A DNA stretch of 64,000 bases from Durusdinium trenchii (Eukaryota; Sar; Dinophyceae; Suessiales; Symbiodiniaceae): assembly GCA_963970005.1 (NCBI GenBank), contig CAXAMN010000004.1, forward strand, positions 384,989 through 448,988, given 5' to 3'. Position numbers and translations under genes: made by a program. Position 1 is the first letter of the stretch. Each line of letters begins with the position of its first letter. This document shows, piece after piece, positions 10,803 through 20,890 of this stretch. The notes under the pieces were generated by a model. It searched no databases. It was given only the letters and a program-made list of their open reading frames with translations, and had not been told where the DNA came from.

Positions 10803-11214
10803 GTGAGAGGTTGAGATACAGCAGGAAAGCAGACCTCAAACGTGCACAAAAATATATGTCCGCTTCTAGCCCCCAAAATAGAGTGACGGGTGAATACGCT
10901 CATCATGAGCTTGGAAACCATCGAAGTCTTCCCTTTTTGAGAATCAGACAAAACCATTCAACTGGTATGAAAAGGTTGCTTGTCAAACTCGTAGACGACT
11001 CGACCAATACTGGATATGAACAGCAAAGGTTTTTTTAGGTGCTTCTTAGGGTGTTTTCCCACATTCTATGGCTGATGGTTGCAATTGGGGTGGCTTGCAG
11101 CTTGCATGTTTGACGTTGATATAGTGGTGCATGGATTCTGAAACTCTTGGCTGAGCAGGTTTGCAGGTTTTCTGGGCCTTAAACCGAGACACCGCAAGGA
11201 CTCTATGCTTTCAG

Positions 11215-11372
11215 CTTTCATCCCCAAGGACCCTCCGCAACCTCCGGACCCGATCGGCCAGTCGTTCCTGGTGTCCGGTCCGGCTCTACGGCTCGTGTTC
11301 GGCGGGCGCCCCCAGACGATGGAGATGATGGAGTCCTTGCTGCGTTTGACCGGAAGTGCTCCAGACCTGCAG
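11215..11372 (+). CDS. NRPS exon: probable C-terminal part of the thioesterase
   Basis: Starts after CTTTCAG and ends at CTGCAG|GTGAGG. It reads FIPKDPPQPPDPIGQSFLVS, then a hydrophobic stretch, then TMEMMESLLRLTGSAPDLQ. Phase fits the preceding exon. I do not see the catalytic His, so at least one more exon may follow. The other two frames contain stops. Confidence 0.6.
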
Positions 11373-11821
11373 GTGAGGGCGTGGTCGTCTGAAACAGTCG
11401 ACTTCAGAGGTGACAAGGGGACCGGTCGATGAGCTGCCGCGCGTCAGAGGTCAGATGTGTCTGATTGGTGTTGAGGCTGAAAAAAGCGGTCATTTGCTAG
11501 AGGAACCCGCTTGGAGTTGGCAGTTATGGCTGGTTCAAATGAAGAGGCCTTGAAGAGGACCCGGTCCATTCTTCATCAGTGACTCGGAACAACAATATGT
11601 ACAAGGTTTGAGAATTGCTTGAAGAAGCCCAGTTCTGGTTTCCAATTGTGGACTCAGCAAGGTCAAGCTGCTTCGAACTGACATGATGAAAGGTGACCAA
11701 ACAAAAATCGATGCACGTTGTGGAACGCCCTCAAGCAACTGAACAAGAAGTGGACCGTTGGGGGTGACCTGAAAGGTCCAGTTCTCAAAACACATGGACC
11801 ACTTGAGGTGAATCATCAGCA

Positions 11822-11936
11822 ACTTGTCCGATTCACCCGATGCAAGCGTCTCGGCGTCCCGTGAAGACGCCCCCGTCCGACCAGGCATTGCTTCCAGCTG
11901 TCCGGGCTGGAGATGTGGATGTTTTGGAAAAGGCTG
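11822..11936 (+). CDS. Candidate exon with ankyrin-like start (AVRAGDVDVLEKA)
   Basis: One frame reads SDQALLPAVRAGDVDVLEKA up to a GT donor (AAGGCTG|GTGAAG). 'll.Av.aGDvdvLek' resembles the first helix pair of ankyrin repeats, which often begin such arrays. No following repeat was found within 500 bp. It could be the start of a separate gene or an extra exon of the NRPS gene. Confidence 0.35.
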
Positions 11937-11957
11937 GTGAAGTGCGTATGACGTAGA

Positions 11958-12086
11958 CTCTTGATAGTAACAAAGGGCATCGCTACGAACGGAGCGTTCG
12001 GACATGTTCGGATGCGTTTGTTGGTGGAGGCCATTGTAAGTAAGTTGGAGGCCATCGCTACTAGGAACAAGAAGCTAGAAGCTGTA
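11958..12086. repeat. Dispersed GGAGGCCATCGCTA repeat tract
   Basis: Contains GGGCATCGCTACGAACGGAG, then GGAGGCCATTGTAAG and GGAGGCCATCGCTACTAGG followed by AACAAGAAGCTAGAAGC. It directly abuts a GTAGACTCTTGAT word that is the terminal repeat of the element at 28069. Confidence 0.8.
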
Positions 12087-12293
12087 TGTCACTCCTTGAA
12101 ACAAACATCTGTGTTAAACATATTCTTTTTCATATGGAGGGTTGCAATTATCATCAAAACAGTGGCTTCTGTGGCTTGATTCTTGAGTTGGAGATGGCCT
12201 CACGTTGAGTTTGATCATAGCTGACTGGGGGGGGGAAGGCGATGAGCACCTGTTGTTCCTTTCGGGGTGAGCAAACACCAAAAAGAAGCGGCC

Positions 12294-12330
12294 AGGAGCC
12301 CCTAGTAGCTTCTTGCTCCTAGTAAGGCTT
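12294..12330. repeat. Short CTAGTAGC repeat copy
   Basis: Contains CCCCTAGTAGCTTCTTGCTC and CTAGTAAGG, same family as the tracts at 5652 and 7311. Confidence 0.7.
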
Positions 12331-12397
12331 GGCTGATTTGCGACGGTTTCTCACAGACTTTTGCAATGACGGTTTATCACCAAAGCGTCACGACGCT

Positions 12398-12445
12398 GAG
12401 GATCCCATCACCTCACATGTCACACTCTGATGTGATAGGATCCTC
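12398..12445. repeat. Inverted repeat around GAGGATCC
   Basis: GAGGATCCCATCAC at 12398-12411 pairs with GTGATAGGATCCTC at 12432-12445 with one mismatch (13 of 14), leaving a 20-nt loop. Possibly a small foldback element. Confidence 0.6.
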
Positions 12446-12544
12446 CAGACATCACAGACGCCACTTGCAGGATGAAACTCCTGTTTGCCTAGGATTGTCC
12501 ATCAAATTACTCTACTTCGAGTGATCCCCACCATGACATTTCAA

Positions 12545-13010
12545 TCATTTGTGGTTGTGGTTGTGTGCCGTGTTGTGGTTTTGGTTATGTTTGTGATTGT
12601 GTGTTTGTGGCTGTGTGTTTGTGATTGTGTGTTTGTGGATGTGTTTGCGGTTGTGTTTGTGGCTGTGTGTTTGTGATTGTGTTTGTGGTTGTGTTTGTGG
12701 CTGTGTGTTTGTGATTGGGTTTGTGGTACTGGTAGTGGTTGTGATTGTGTAGTTGTGGTTGTGGTTGTGTCTTTGTGATTGTGTGTTTGTAGTTGTGGTT
12801 GTGGTTGTGCCTTTGTGATTGTGTGTTTGTGGTTGTGTGTTCGTGGTTGTGTGCTTGTTGTTGTGTTTGTGGTTGTGTTTGTGATTGTGTGTTTGTGGTT
12901 GTGTGCTTGTTGTTGTGTTTGTGGTTGTGTGTTTGTGGTTGTGTGCTTGTTGTTGTGTTTGTGGTTGTTGTGTTTGTGGTTATGTGTTTGTGATTGTGGT
13001 TGTGTGCTCT
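12545..13010. repeat. Degenerate GTTTGTGGTTGTGT tandem tract
   Basis: About 465 bp of strand-asymmetric repeat made only of GTTTGTG, GTTGTG, ATTGTG and GCTTGTTGTTGTG words. The + strand has almost no C and few A. All reading frames are open as a result, giving artefactual Thr/Asn/His-rich or Val/Cys-rich ORFs. No gene is called here. Confidence 0.9.
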
Positions 13011-13330
13011 GGTTGAGGTCCGGCAGGGAACACTTGGGCCTGGAGCTCGCAGTTGAGGGCCGGCAGGCTGGACGTGGATGGTCGTGGTTGAGGTCCGGCA
13101 GGGAACACTTGGGTCTGGAGCTCGCGGTTGAGGTCCGGCAGGGAACATTGGGCGTGGATGGTCGTGGTTGAGGTCAACACTGCGCGTGGACGGTCGTGGT
13201 TGAGGTCTGGCAGGGAACACTGGACGTGGATGGTTGAGGTCCGGCAGGGAACACTGGGCGTGGATGGTCGTAGTTGAGGTCCGGCAGGGAACACTGGGCG
13301 TGGATGGTCATGGTTGAGGTCCGGCAGAGG
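13010..13330. repeat. Minisatellite, unit about 33-42 bp (GTTGAGGTCCGGCAGGGAACACT)
   Basis: About eight or nine head-to-tail copies of a unit containing TTGAGGTCCGGCAGGGAACA, CTGGGCGTGGATGGTCGTGG and variants. Copies differ by small deletions and substitutions. The tract starts directly at the end of the GTTTGTG tract and is followed by an AGGAGGAGAAGGAG purine run to about 13376. The antisense strand is open across it and reads a Pro-rich repeat, but no gene signal is seen. Confidence 0.92.
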
Positions 13331-13830
13331 AGGTGGAGGAGGAGAAGGAGAAGAAGGAGAAGAAGAGGGAGGAGATGGACATAAAATCTAACAACCCTCA
13401 CCTAACAGGTGGGGAAAAACCATCCAAATTGGCCCATAAAAATCAATCATAACTCACAAGCCATCCAAAAGCACGAAGGTAGTTACATGCTTCTGTTGCC
13501 CCTGTTCCCCACACAAGCAGGCTTGGATTCACCTGTCACAGGTCCTAGGCCCGCGAAACGCCCAGCGCCTTGGTCGAGTGGCCGAGTCCCGGTGGCTTGG
13601 AGCATTGGGACCGTTTTAATTAATTGACATGTGCTGTGATGTCCTGGGTTTTTTGTTGTGTTTTCTTGTATTTACCCCACGAAGGATTCGTGGGCCCTCC
13701 ACCAACGGAAGGGTTGGACTCGACATCGAAACGCAGGGGTCCGGACCCGAACCAAACCCTGTGTTTGAGGGCCCAGATTCTTAGGGCACATGATATTAAC
13801 ATTGGAAACATTTTAATGTTCGGTGGGGTA

Positions 13831-13874
13831 ACTCTAGATCTCACAATGGGGGGTGTAACTCTAGATCTCACAGT
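13831..13874. repeat. Direct repeat GGTGTAACTCTAGATCTCACA
   Basis: Two near-identical 20-bp copies lie side by side (the first as GGGGTAACTC). The surrounding 13624-14016 frame is open for 130 codons but shows no recognisable domain. Confidence 0.6.
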
Positions 13875-14157
13875 TCCATGGGTTTGGTCCTTTTCAAACG
13901 CAATTCCGAGGTCAGATGTGCTCTATCCAGTCTTCAATCGGACACAAAGTGACATACTACCAAGAGTTCCTCCGATGACTAGTGAGGTTTCACCACATAT
14001 ACCGAGATTTTTTTGATGTTTCCCAACGGAGGGTGACACCATTTGTTGGATGTGGTGATTCTGCCGTCTGCACGAAGGTCGACCTGGAACTTCCTCGGCC
14101 GAGAAACTTTTTGAAGTCCTTAGACCCTAACTGCAGTCAAACAAATTCCATGCCCCA

Positions 14158-14187
14158 GACTTTTTTTTTTCTCTCTCTCTCTCTCTG
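14158..14187. repeat. T(10)-(CT)n simple repeat
   Basis: Run of T followed by eight or nine CT dinucleotides. Confidence 0.9.
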
Positions 14188-14415
14188 CACGAACAGTTCG
14201 GATGGAACACCGAGGAGATGGGGATGGGCGGGATGGGGAAAAAGGGAACAGCCGAGAAATCAGCGTTCTGAGCCCCGTGCCTAATTTCCATGAGGTGGAC
14301 CCCCCAAATCCTTGACGGAGAGACCTTGCAGGCAACGCCCCCCTTGGAAGAAGGAAATATATAGATCAGTCCACCCCTTAGGCCGGGGGGTCTCCCCATA
14401 CATAAAAATGACATC

Positions 14416-14468
14416 ACACCAACCAACCAACCAACCAACCAACCAGCCAGCCAGCCAACCAGCCCAAC
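14416..14468. repeat. ACCA/AGCC tetranucleotide microsatellite
   Basis: About twelve copies of CAAC/CAGC-type tetranucleotides (ACCAACCAACC..., then AGCCAGCCAGCC). Confidence 0.9.
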
Positions 14469-14884
14469 CAATAAAAGAATCACAACAACAAACCTTTCTC
14501 CGCTTCGAGGTCTCGCAATTTGACGCTCCCTGCGGTCCTGCACGGCACGTCCCTCGCAAGATCCATCCATGTGGTGCTGGCGTCGGACTGTCCATCGATG
14601 TCGCGCCAGGAGCGTTGCCTGGAGCCTGGGAAGAATGGCCAAAGCCTTCCTTATAGAGATCTTAGGGTCTTAGGGTCTATATTTTAAGTATATCGTTAAA
14701 TTGTCAAATTGAAAGGGTCTCCTTTTTTAAGAGGCCTCCTTTTCTGAGGTTGTTGTGATTTGACGGTTTTCGATGTGCTTGAAGAAATCTTATAGGGTCC
14801 GACTGTTTTGTCGTCAAGTGAATTTCCACCCAAAACATGTTTTTCTCCAAACAGGTTTACCTGTCAGGGGTTCTTACTCCTTTG

Positions 14885-15665
14885 AAAGGGTTGCGTGCCC
14901 GGGCCGCATGATTTTACATTTGTCTCCGGGCTTGTGTTTCTGCCACACTGCGGTTGCTTTGGCCGCATGATTTTGCACTTGTCTCCCTTGTCTTCCTTGT
15001 CTCCAATACACTCCGCATGATTTTACAGTTGCTTTCCACTTGTCTCCCTTGTCTCCGGTGCACCCTGGATGCTTTGGGCCGCGCGATTTTACACTTGTCT
15101 CCTACTTGTTTCCCTTCTCTCCCAGTATACTTTGGGTGCTCTGGTCGCACGATTCTAGATATTCTTGGCCGGATGATATTGCACTTGTCAGCCACTTGTC
15201 TCCCTGCTTGTCTCCCTTCTTGTTACACTTGTCTCCACGTCTCAGCCTACTCTAAATACACTTGGCGGATGTTTTTACACTTGCGTTGCTTGTCTCCCTG
15301 CTTCGATACTCTCGGCCGGACGGTTTTACACTTGTGAATCTCTCTGCTTGTTACTCTTGTCTCCACCTGTCTCGGCCTGCTCTGGATACGCTTGGCCGGA
15401 TGTTCCACACTTGTCTCCACTTGCCTCAGACTACTCTGGATACACTTGGCCGGAGTTGTTTGTCGCCTGGTCAGATACTCCTGGCCTTGGCCGGATGCAC
15501 TTGTTTCCACTTGTGTGATTGCTGGTCTCCCTGCTTGGATACTCTCGGCTGGATGATTATACTTGTCTCCCTGCTGATCTTTCTGCCACTTGTCTCCCTG
15601 CTTGTCTCCCCTCCTGTTTCACTTGTCTCCCTTCTTGTCTCCCTGCTTGTCCCACCTCACATAAG
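14885..15665. repeat. Decayed minisatellite based on ACTTGTCTCCCTGCTTG
   Basis: Nearly 800 bp of diverged tandem copies. The recurring words are TTGGCCGGATGATTTTACAC, TTGTCTCC and CTCTGGATACACTTGG, in roughly 25-60-bp spacing. No copy is perfect, so this is an old array. No stable reading frame. Confidence 0.85.
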
Positions 15666-15704
15666 TTCACGGTGGGTTGAGAGCTTTCTGAATTGTCAGT
15701 CCTG

Positions 15705-15790
15705 ACCTTGAGCCAACTGAGCCAAGCGCTGAAACAAACCCAGAAGGTCCGAGTTGATCACCGCGAGCTGGAACGGTTTGAGCCGCTGAC
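15705..15790 (+). CDS. Candidate exon, helical (LSQLSQALKQTQKVR)
   Basis: After TTGTCAG one frame reads LTLSQLSQALKQTQKVRVDH then RELERFEPLTV and stops. The heptad-like Leu pattern suggests a helix. No family is recognised and the donor is unclear. Confidence 0.3.
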
Positions 15791-15799
15791 TGTTTGACA

Positions 15800-18650
15800 G
15801 TTCGTATCTGTGGCTTGCTTCACAAAGGCACAAACTGTTTGGGGTTTATGCTATGCTGATATAATTTGTTTTTTTCACTTGCGCCGTTGAGGTTTTTAGA
15901 TCTATAGACATGGCCCGCTTCCCGAAACGGACCCCTGAAGCAGACGAAAGACTCAGCTGGCAGCTGGAGTGGAGTGATTTGAGGATGTGGAGAAGATGAT
16001 GTCTGGGACTTCAACCACCTGGTCGATGTCCTGGACCACTGGCAATCACTTCTCCATGCTAGAGCACCTAGGGCTGGACAAAGTCTGAAATCACGTCGAC
16101 TTCTCGGTCTGGACGGGGGCATGATTACAATCCCTAGCGATCCAGTCGTGCCTTCGCAGAAGGTACCTGGACCGGTCCCTCCAAACCTACAAGTGTCGAA
16201 CACATCACGTTCTGAGAAGGTACTTGGATCCTTAGGGAATCAATCATGGTATGCAGATCAACTGATTGAGGAAAGTGCTTGAGTTGTTTTTTGGGGTGCC
16301 CTGAGGGCCTTTTTCTTTTGCTTCGCTTTCACTGTTAGATTGAGTGGTTGAATACAAAAACATTGAAGCAAATTGCAAGGATTCCCCCCCAAAAAAACTC
16401 ATCTGAGCGAGTCGTGTGTGACTGGTGTATCTTCGCTTGAAGGCCCAGCAATTGTTGGGAACTCGCTTCTCAACTTCTACGTTCACTGGACGACACCGAA
16501 CTCACCGACTGAGCGACCGAAGTCATTCGGAGAAGGCGTCCGAATAGAAACGGACGGATGAGTCGATGCAGAAGATGTCCTTGGAACTGATTGCTGAAGC
16601 AAGCACTTGTCAACTGAAGAGATGGAGCACCAGAAACGATTTGTTCTTCACTGCGGAGACGACCGATACCACTGTAAAACTTGGTCAGACGCTTGAGCGT
16701 AAGAAGATGCAGCCGTGGGGGTGGTGCAGCCTCATGACTTGGAGTAAAACTTGGTGAACCAGATTGGCCATTTGCTTCGCCCCTGAATCCCTGAGATGCG
16801 ATCAACTGTAGACACTGGCCGGTCCAAGGGAGCTGAACGATGTGGATCGATGTGGATGAATGGACGGATTTCATCACATCTTCCAACATGAGCTCTGCAT
16901 CTTCCAACTGGAGCTGACCTTCCAACCTTGGCTCCATGACACGAAGCTGCAGCGTCAGCTGGCCGAGCTGGCCTTGGCAACAGCCAGGCGAAGCCAGCAG
17001 TAAGCAGTAGCAGCAAAAGACCAACAAAAGCCGATAGCTTTGCTACACCAGCCTCAAGTAGCAGCACTTTGCAGCACGACTGGCTGACCTTCACATGGAA
17101 GTAGCGGTGGGTGTTGGGAGGTGAACAGAACCTCCCAAGCCGCGAGCAACAAGCGAACATGAAAAACACTTGAACACACCATGTCGGTGCAGCAGAATTG
17201 AGACCTTCTGAGTGCGACCGATGCGACGTGCTTTCGTCACGTTTTCCGTCTCCAAGACGTCACAGGGAAGTGGAAAATCAGGTGTTTGTGGAGGAATATG
17301 GTTATCCAAGGGGCCATGCCATCCACTTCCACTATTTCAGGAAGTGTATGATTATGGCTTCCACTAGGTTAGTAATCAAGAGAGTAGCCTGGCAAAGATC
17401 CTGTGACAATCCTGTGCCTATATAGATCCAGAGTGGCTTCCAAAGCTGGGGCGAATGCGCAGGTTTTTGGTCAAGAGAGCATCTCTTCCGAACATGTCAG
17501 CTGCGAAGCAGCTGTCATGCCATGCTGTTCTTGATCAAACCACTGTTGCAGACGGTCTTTCCAAAATGTGCCTGCCTTTCTGAAAGAGCTGTCCTACAAC
17601 TGAGAAGTCCTGACTAGATATATATGAACCTGATCTTTTCGTGCTAGTACCTCGGACCTGACCGACCTGCGCCGCAGCACGTCCCAAAAAGGCTCAAGGC
17701 GCCGCGGGTCCCAGCTCAACCGGCGACCGATGGATCAAAGTGGTGACCTCGGACTGGGATGGCTGGGCAGGGCGGACGAGCGGAGAGAGACTTCGTCAAA
17801 AGGACCGAGGGACGTCCTCGTTGTTTTCGGGGGTTGTTGGCGCCCCACTAACTTGACAGGCGCAGAAGAATGTTTCAGCTTCTGATCGAAGGTCGAAGAC
17901 GGCGAGAGTTCCAAGTTCTCAAGGTGAAAGGATTCAAAGGATCATATGAGACTTTGCCATGGCCGTGGCTCAAAAACAGGTTGGCAAATGGGCAACACCA
18001 GTTCTTTTAACGCTATAATATATGCTATATAATAATATATACATAATTTGGTTCACTCTAAATGGAGTCGCCGTTTGGCTATGGCACAGTGATTGAGGGG
18101 ACGCCCCTTGATTGAATGACTGAGGTCTCCCAGTGGTCCCTGTAGCGGAGTCACAAGACCATCAGGAGAGCGCCAAGAGAGAGGCCAACAAGACTCGCTC
18201 AAATGGCCTATCATTTGCTTTCCGGGACTTTTTGGTTCTTCGGAAGACTTTTGTGGTTTTCTGGGATGTTTTCCTTGTTCTATAGGGTTGGAGTTGGAGT
18301 TTGTTCTTCTTCATTCAATGCTTGTTTTTGTTTTGTCAATATGAATTGAAGTCGCTGTTGCTTTGTATTCAATTTATTTTTGCGGCAAATCGTGGTTTGG
18401 TCAAAGGTTGTTGACCAGGGCAGTGAATGATCAACATACGATGCTGCCTAGACAGAAACCGAAAACTTTCACAATGGTGGACAACGTGCGGGACCCCAGT
18501 TTTGCGGGACCCCGTGTGGACGAAGAAGAACGGCTCATTCACTGCTCGTTGTATTGCTATCGTTGCAGTCGAATGACCGATGCAAACACCGTCGTAAAGG
18601 TCGACATGGACAATATCTCCTATATAGGACTTGGACTCCCTAAAAGTCAA
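15800..18650. other. Stretch without a confident gene
   Basis: Open frames of 60-185 codons occur on both strands but overlap each other without recognised domains. AT-rich patch at 18007-18055. Candidate exon-like frames near 15913, 16080 (SLGNQSWYADQLIEES), 16566 and 17644 cannot be anchored by splice sites. Confidence 0.5.
17460..17590 (+). pseudogene. Possible retroelement remnant (VADGLSK)
   Basis: A frame reads NMSAAKQLSCHAVLDQTTVA then DGLSKMCLPF and a stop. 'vADgLTK' close to the end of a frame recalls the C-terminal end of Ty1/copia RNase H. Nothing else of a polyprotein is seen nearby, so this is a weak call for a decayed copy. Confidence 0.25.
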
Positions 18651-18662
18651 GACTCAAGACTG

Positions 18663-18753
18663 CTGACTGGTGCTTAGCAGGGAATGAGGGAATGGATCCA
18701 ATAGAATCTCTATTGGGGGCTCATTCCCTTATTCCCTACTAAGGACCAGTCAG
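18663..18753. repeat. 91-nt near-perfect hairpin element
   Basis: The arms 18663-18694 and 18722-18753 are reverse complements at 29 of 32 positions (outer end CTGACTGG...CCAGTCAG). Between them CCAATAGA (18698) pairs perfectly with TCTATTGG (18709). The whole segment folds as one rod. It could be a MITE or foldback element, or a structured small-RNA precursor. No coding content. Confidence 0.85.
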
Positions 18754-19503
18754 ACTGTCTTTAAAATGGTCTTTAGGTGACCCAAGTAGAGTCACTTCTT
18801 AAACACTGTCAAGTAGTCTAGTCGACATGGACTTCTATAGGTGAACGTACACTAACTCTGACTCTCCGGAATTGGATACCGGACCGTTGCACCAGAGGCC
18901 ACCCGGACCGGGGCCCTTGGGCCCGCGCCCGTTTGCGCGGGCAAAGCGCGCGCCGCAGGAGGCCTCCAGCGGTTTCGCCTTTGTGCGGGAGACCCTGTGA
19001 CTCGGCAGATGTGGAAGCAGGTGCTGTTTTCAAAGCAGGAGCACAACACAAACAACGCAGGTGTTGTGTTTGTGTTGTGTGATCTCCAATATTTCAATTA
19101 GATTGGTTTTAGTGAATGTGATAGGACATTTCTGGGCATGGTCAAGCAACACTCACCTGAAGGTGACCGTTGTTGATTCTGTGAGGTCGTTGTTCATCGA
19201 GTTTTTTGGCAAAGACTATGGAAAACAATCATTTTTTTTTTGTTGCCTTTCGTATTTTCAGGAGCGCTGTTTTTTGGTACACCCCGTTTGGAGACCATGA
19301 GAGGCTCCGCTCGTGCGTTGATTAGGTCCATGTTTGTTTAAGCTGATGGTTGTGCCAAGAGCGATAGGCGAGTTGGACCTCCAGGAGATGTGTGACCACT
19401 GAGCACTGGGGTGGTCCTTCCCAGTAGGTCTTCGTGCCAGTTGAACCGGCCCTCTCGTGCTGGTTTCGCCAAACCTTGGGACTCGGCCATGTTTGACAGT
19501 GGA

Positions 19504-19541
19504 ACTGGTGCGCACCAGTAACGCACCAGTTGAACTGGTGC
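19504..19541. repeat. Clustered palindromes of ACTGGTGC
   Basis: ACTGGTGCGCACCAGT at 19504-19519 is a perfect 16-bp palindrome. GCACCAGTTGAACTGGTGC at 19523-19541 is a perfect 9-bp inverted repeat around a single G. Both use the same half-site, and a further CCAGTTGAACCGG lies at 19438. They could act as an operator-like array or a recombination footprint. Confidence 0.8.
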
Positions 19542-19573
19542 TTTGACAAAATTGGGGGAACTGGAAGCTTGAA

Positions 19574-19670
19574 ACGGCCGTGAACGACCTGTGAAAAGGC
19601 CGTGAAAAGGCCGTGAAAGGCAGTGACAAACCTGCAAGAACTAGTTCGACAAACCTGTAAGAACTAGTGA
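19574..19670. repeat. Short tandem repeats AAGGCCGTGA and GACAAACCTG(C/T)AAGAACTAGT
   Basis: Three to four copies of AAGGCCGTGAA are followed by two 20-bp copies of GACAAACCTGCAAGAACTAG-type sequence. A 21-bp tandem GTCTACATGGGTCACAAACAC occurs separately at 19971-20012. Confidence 0.75.
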
Positions 19671-20640
19671 TAAACCCCATATAATGATCTGATGTAATAT
19701 CATGTACTATATCATGATATAGGGTGAAGTGTGGCCTTTGCTTGAACGTGCTTGTTTTGCACCTGTCCTTTGGACTTACTGGGCGTGCAAGAATATTAGA
19801 TAAATGGCTGACGTGGTTTTGTAGTCTAAACTCCTTCGTAAAACAATGGTTGTTGGGCAAGAGCCAACCTTTGGTTTGTTTTCAGATGCTTTCAGAATTT
19901 GGACCTTCTGCAGGTTCCTGCAGTATATATAGTTTCTGTTCCACGAAGCTGTCAGCGCTTCCAAGCGGACATGTCTACATGGGTCACAAACACGTCTACA
20001 TGGGTCACAAACACCTGCTTGACAGGTCATCGGTCGTGGAGAAAGCTCCCAAGACACCTGGAGTCCTCAGCTTTCACGCTACCAAGGCATGAGATCACCG
20101 GGCTGCAATCCTGTCCGGGGAGCTCAGCGACGTGACAGCCAGAGAATAATGACTGGTGTGATAGTCATGGATAGTATATAGGGTTCTGTAGAGAGAACTG
20201 AGTGGTGGCACTGAGTGCCACCACGTGAAGGCTGCTATGGAAAGCCCCAGAACACTGCGACACGGCACATGATGCGGCACATGTTCACTGATAGGAAATT
20301 CGTGTCACGTGCCACCTCATCAACCAGATAGCAAAGGGGCTCAGAATTCCCCAGAATTCAGGAAGCCACCATTGGTGGCTCGAGTTGGTGAGGTTTGAAT
20401 GGCTTCAAGGATGAGCTTTCTCAACTCCGTGGCGACCTGGAACGTGAGCAGAACTCTCGCAAGGCCAAGCCTGGAGTTTCATCGCGCGGTTACAGGACTT
20501 TTTTAAGGGTTGGGTACAGTGGTGTAGTCCAGAGATGGCTGATGCTTCAGAATGTTCACCTATAAGAAGGGATTGGGCACCCGCCATTTCAAGAAACACT
20601 GTCGATGGTTTCAGGTTGGCGCTTTAGCCATCATCCGACA

Positions 20641-20706
20641 TCCTGCTACTAGTAGCTTCTTGTTACTAGTAGCAATGCCCTTGCTACTAGTAGCTTCTTA
20701 TCCAAG
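20641..20706. repeat. Dispersed CTAGTAGC repeat tract
   Basis: Contains CTACTAGTAGCTTCTTGTTA, ACTAGTAGCAATGCCCTTGC and again CTACTAGTAGCTTCTTA; the closest match to the 5652 tract. Confidence 0.85.
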
Positions 20707-20739
20707 ATGGCTTGTAGTTGAGTTTCACGATTCAGATCT

Positions 20740-20890
20740 TCGTCCTCTTCGGAGACCTTCGGACCCGCAGCTGGGCTCGCGCAGCTGGCCAGGAAGACAA
20801 CGAAAGTCTTCGGCGCCATGTGAATCGCAGTCTGGCGGATGAGTCCCAGATGAGGGTGCGCCGGAGTAGTCCGTGGGTGCGCCGCAGTCC
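20740..20890 (+). CDS. Candidate exon, charged helical
   Basis: A + frame reads QEDNESLRRHVNRSLADESQ, typical of a charged coiled coil. The opposite strand is open too and has an exon-like composition, so strand and boundaries are uncertain. Confidence 0.3.

Larger units (their letters stand above)
347..11372 (+). other. NRPS-type gene, terminal C-A-PCP-TE module (5' end outside or unresolved)
   Basis: Gene-level entry for the exons listed separately below. In order they encode the C-terminal half of a condensation domain, one complete adenylation domain, one carrier protein and one thioesterase. That order is the usual terminal module of a non-ribosomal peptide synthetase: amino-acid activation, thioester loading, condensation and release. 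From the exon at 3315 through the one at 7244 all phases agree, giving a continuous reading frame of about 690 codons. Within that run introns leave by GC (3850, 6346, 7245), GA (5324) and GT (6027, 6814) and end in AG. The N-terminal part, including the HHxxxDG catalytic motif of the C domain, was not found in the window and probably lies upstream. There is no sign of decay in the A, PCP and TE cores. Product unknown. Confidence 0.85.

Noticed and set aside
12585..13220. 211-codon antisense ORF rich in Thr, Asn and His
   Set aside because: It is the translation of the GTTTGTG tract and the minisatellite; all frames are open because of the repeat.
14655..14685. Telomere-like CTTAGGGTCTTAGGGTC
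   Set aside because: Only two units; far too short for a telomeric tract.
16470..17169. Two long antisense ORFs (185 and 145 codons), one with a Leu-rich hydrophobic stretch
   Set aside because: They overlap each other and + strand frames, show no conserved motif and lack a supported start or splice sites. Possible but not supportable.
19258..19860. 200-codon antisense ORF
   Set aside because: Spans clustered palindromes and short tandem repeats; composition is repeat-driven and no motif is visible.
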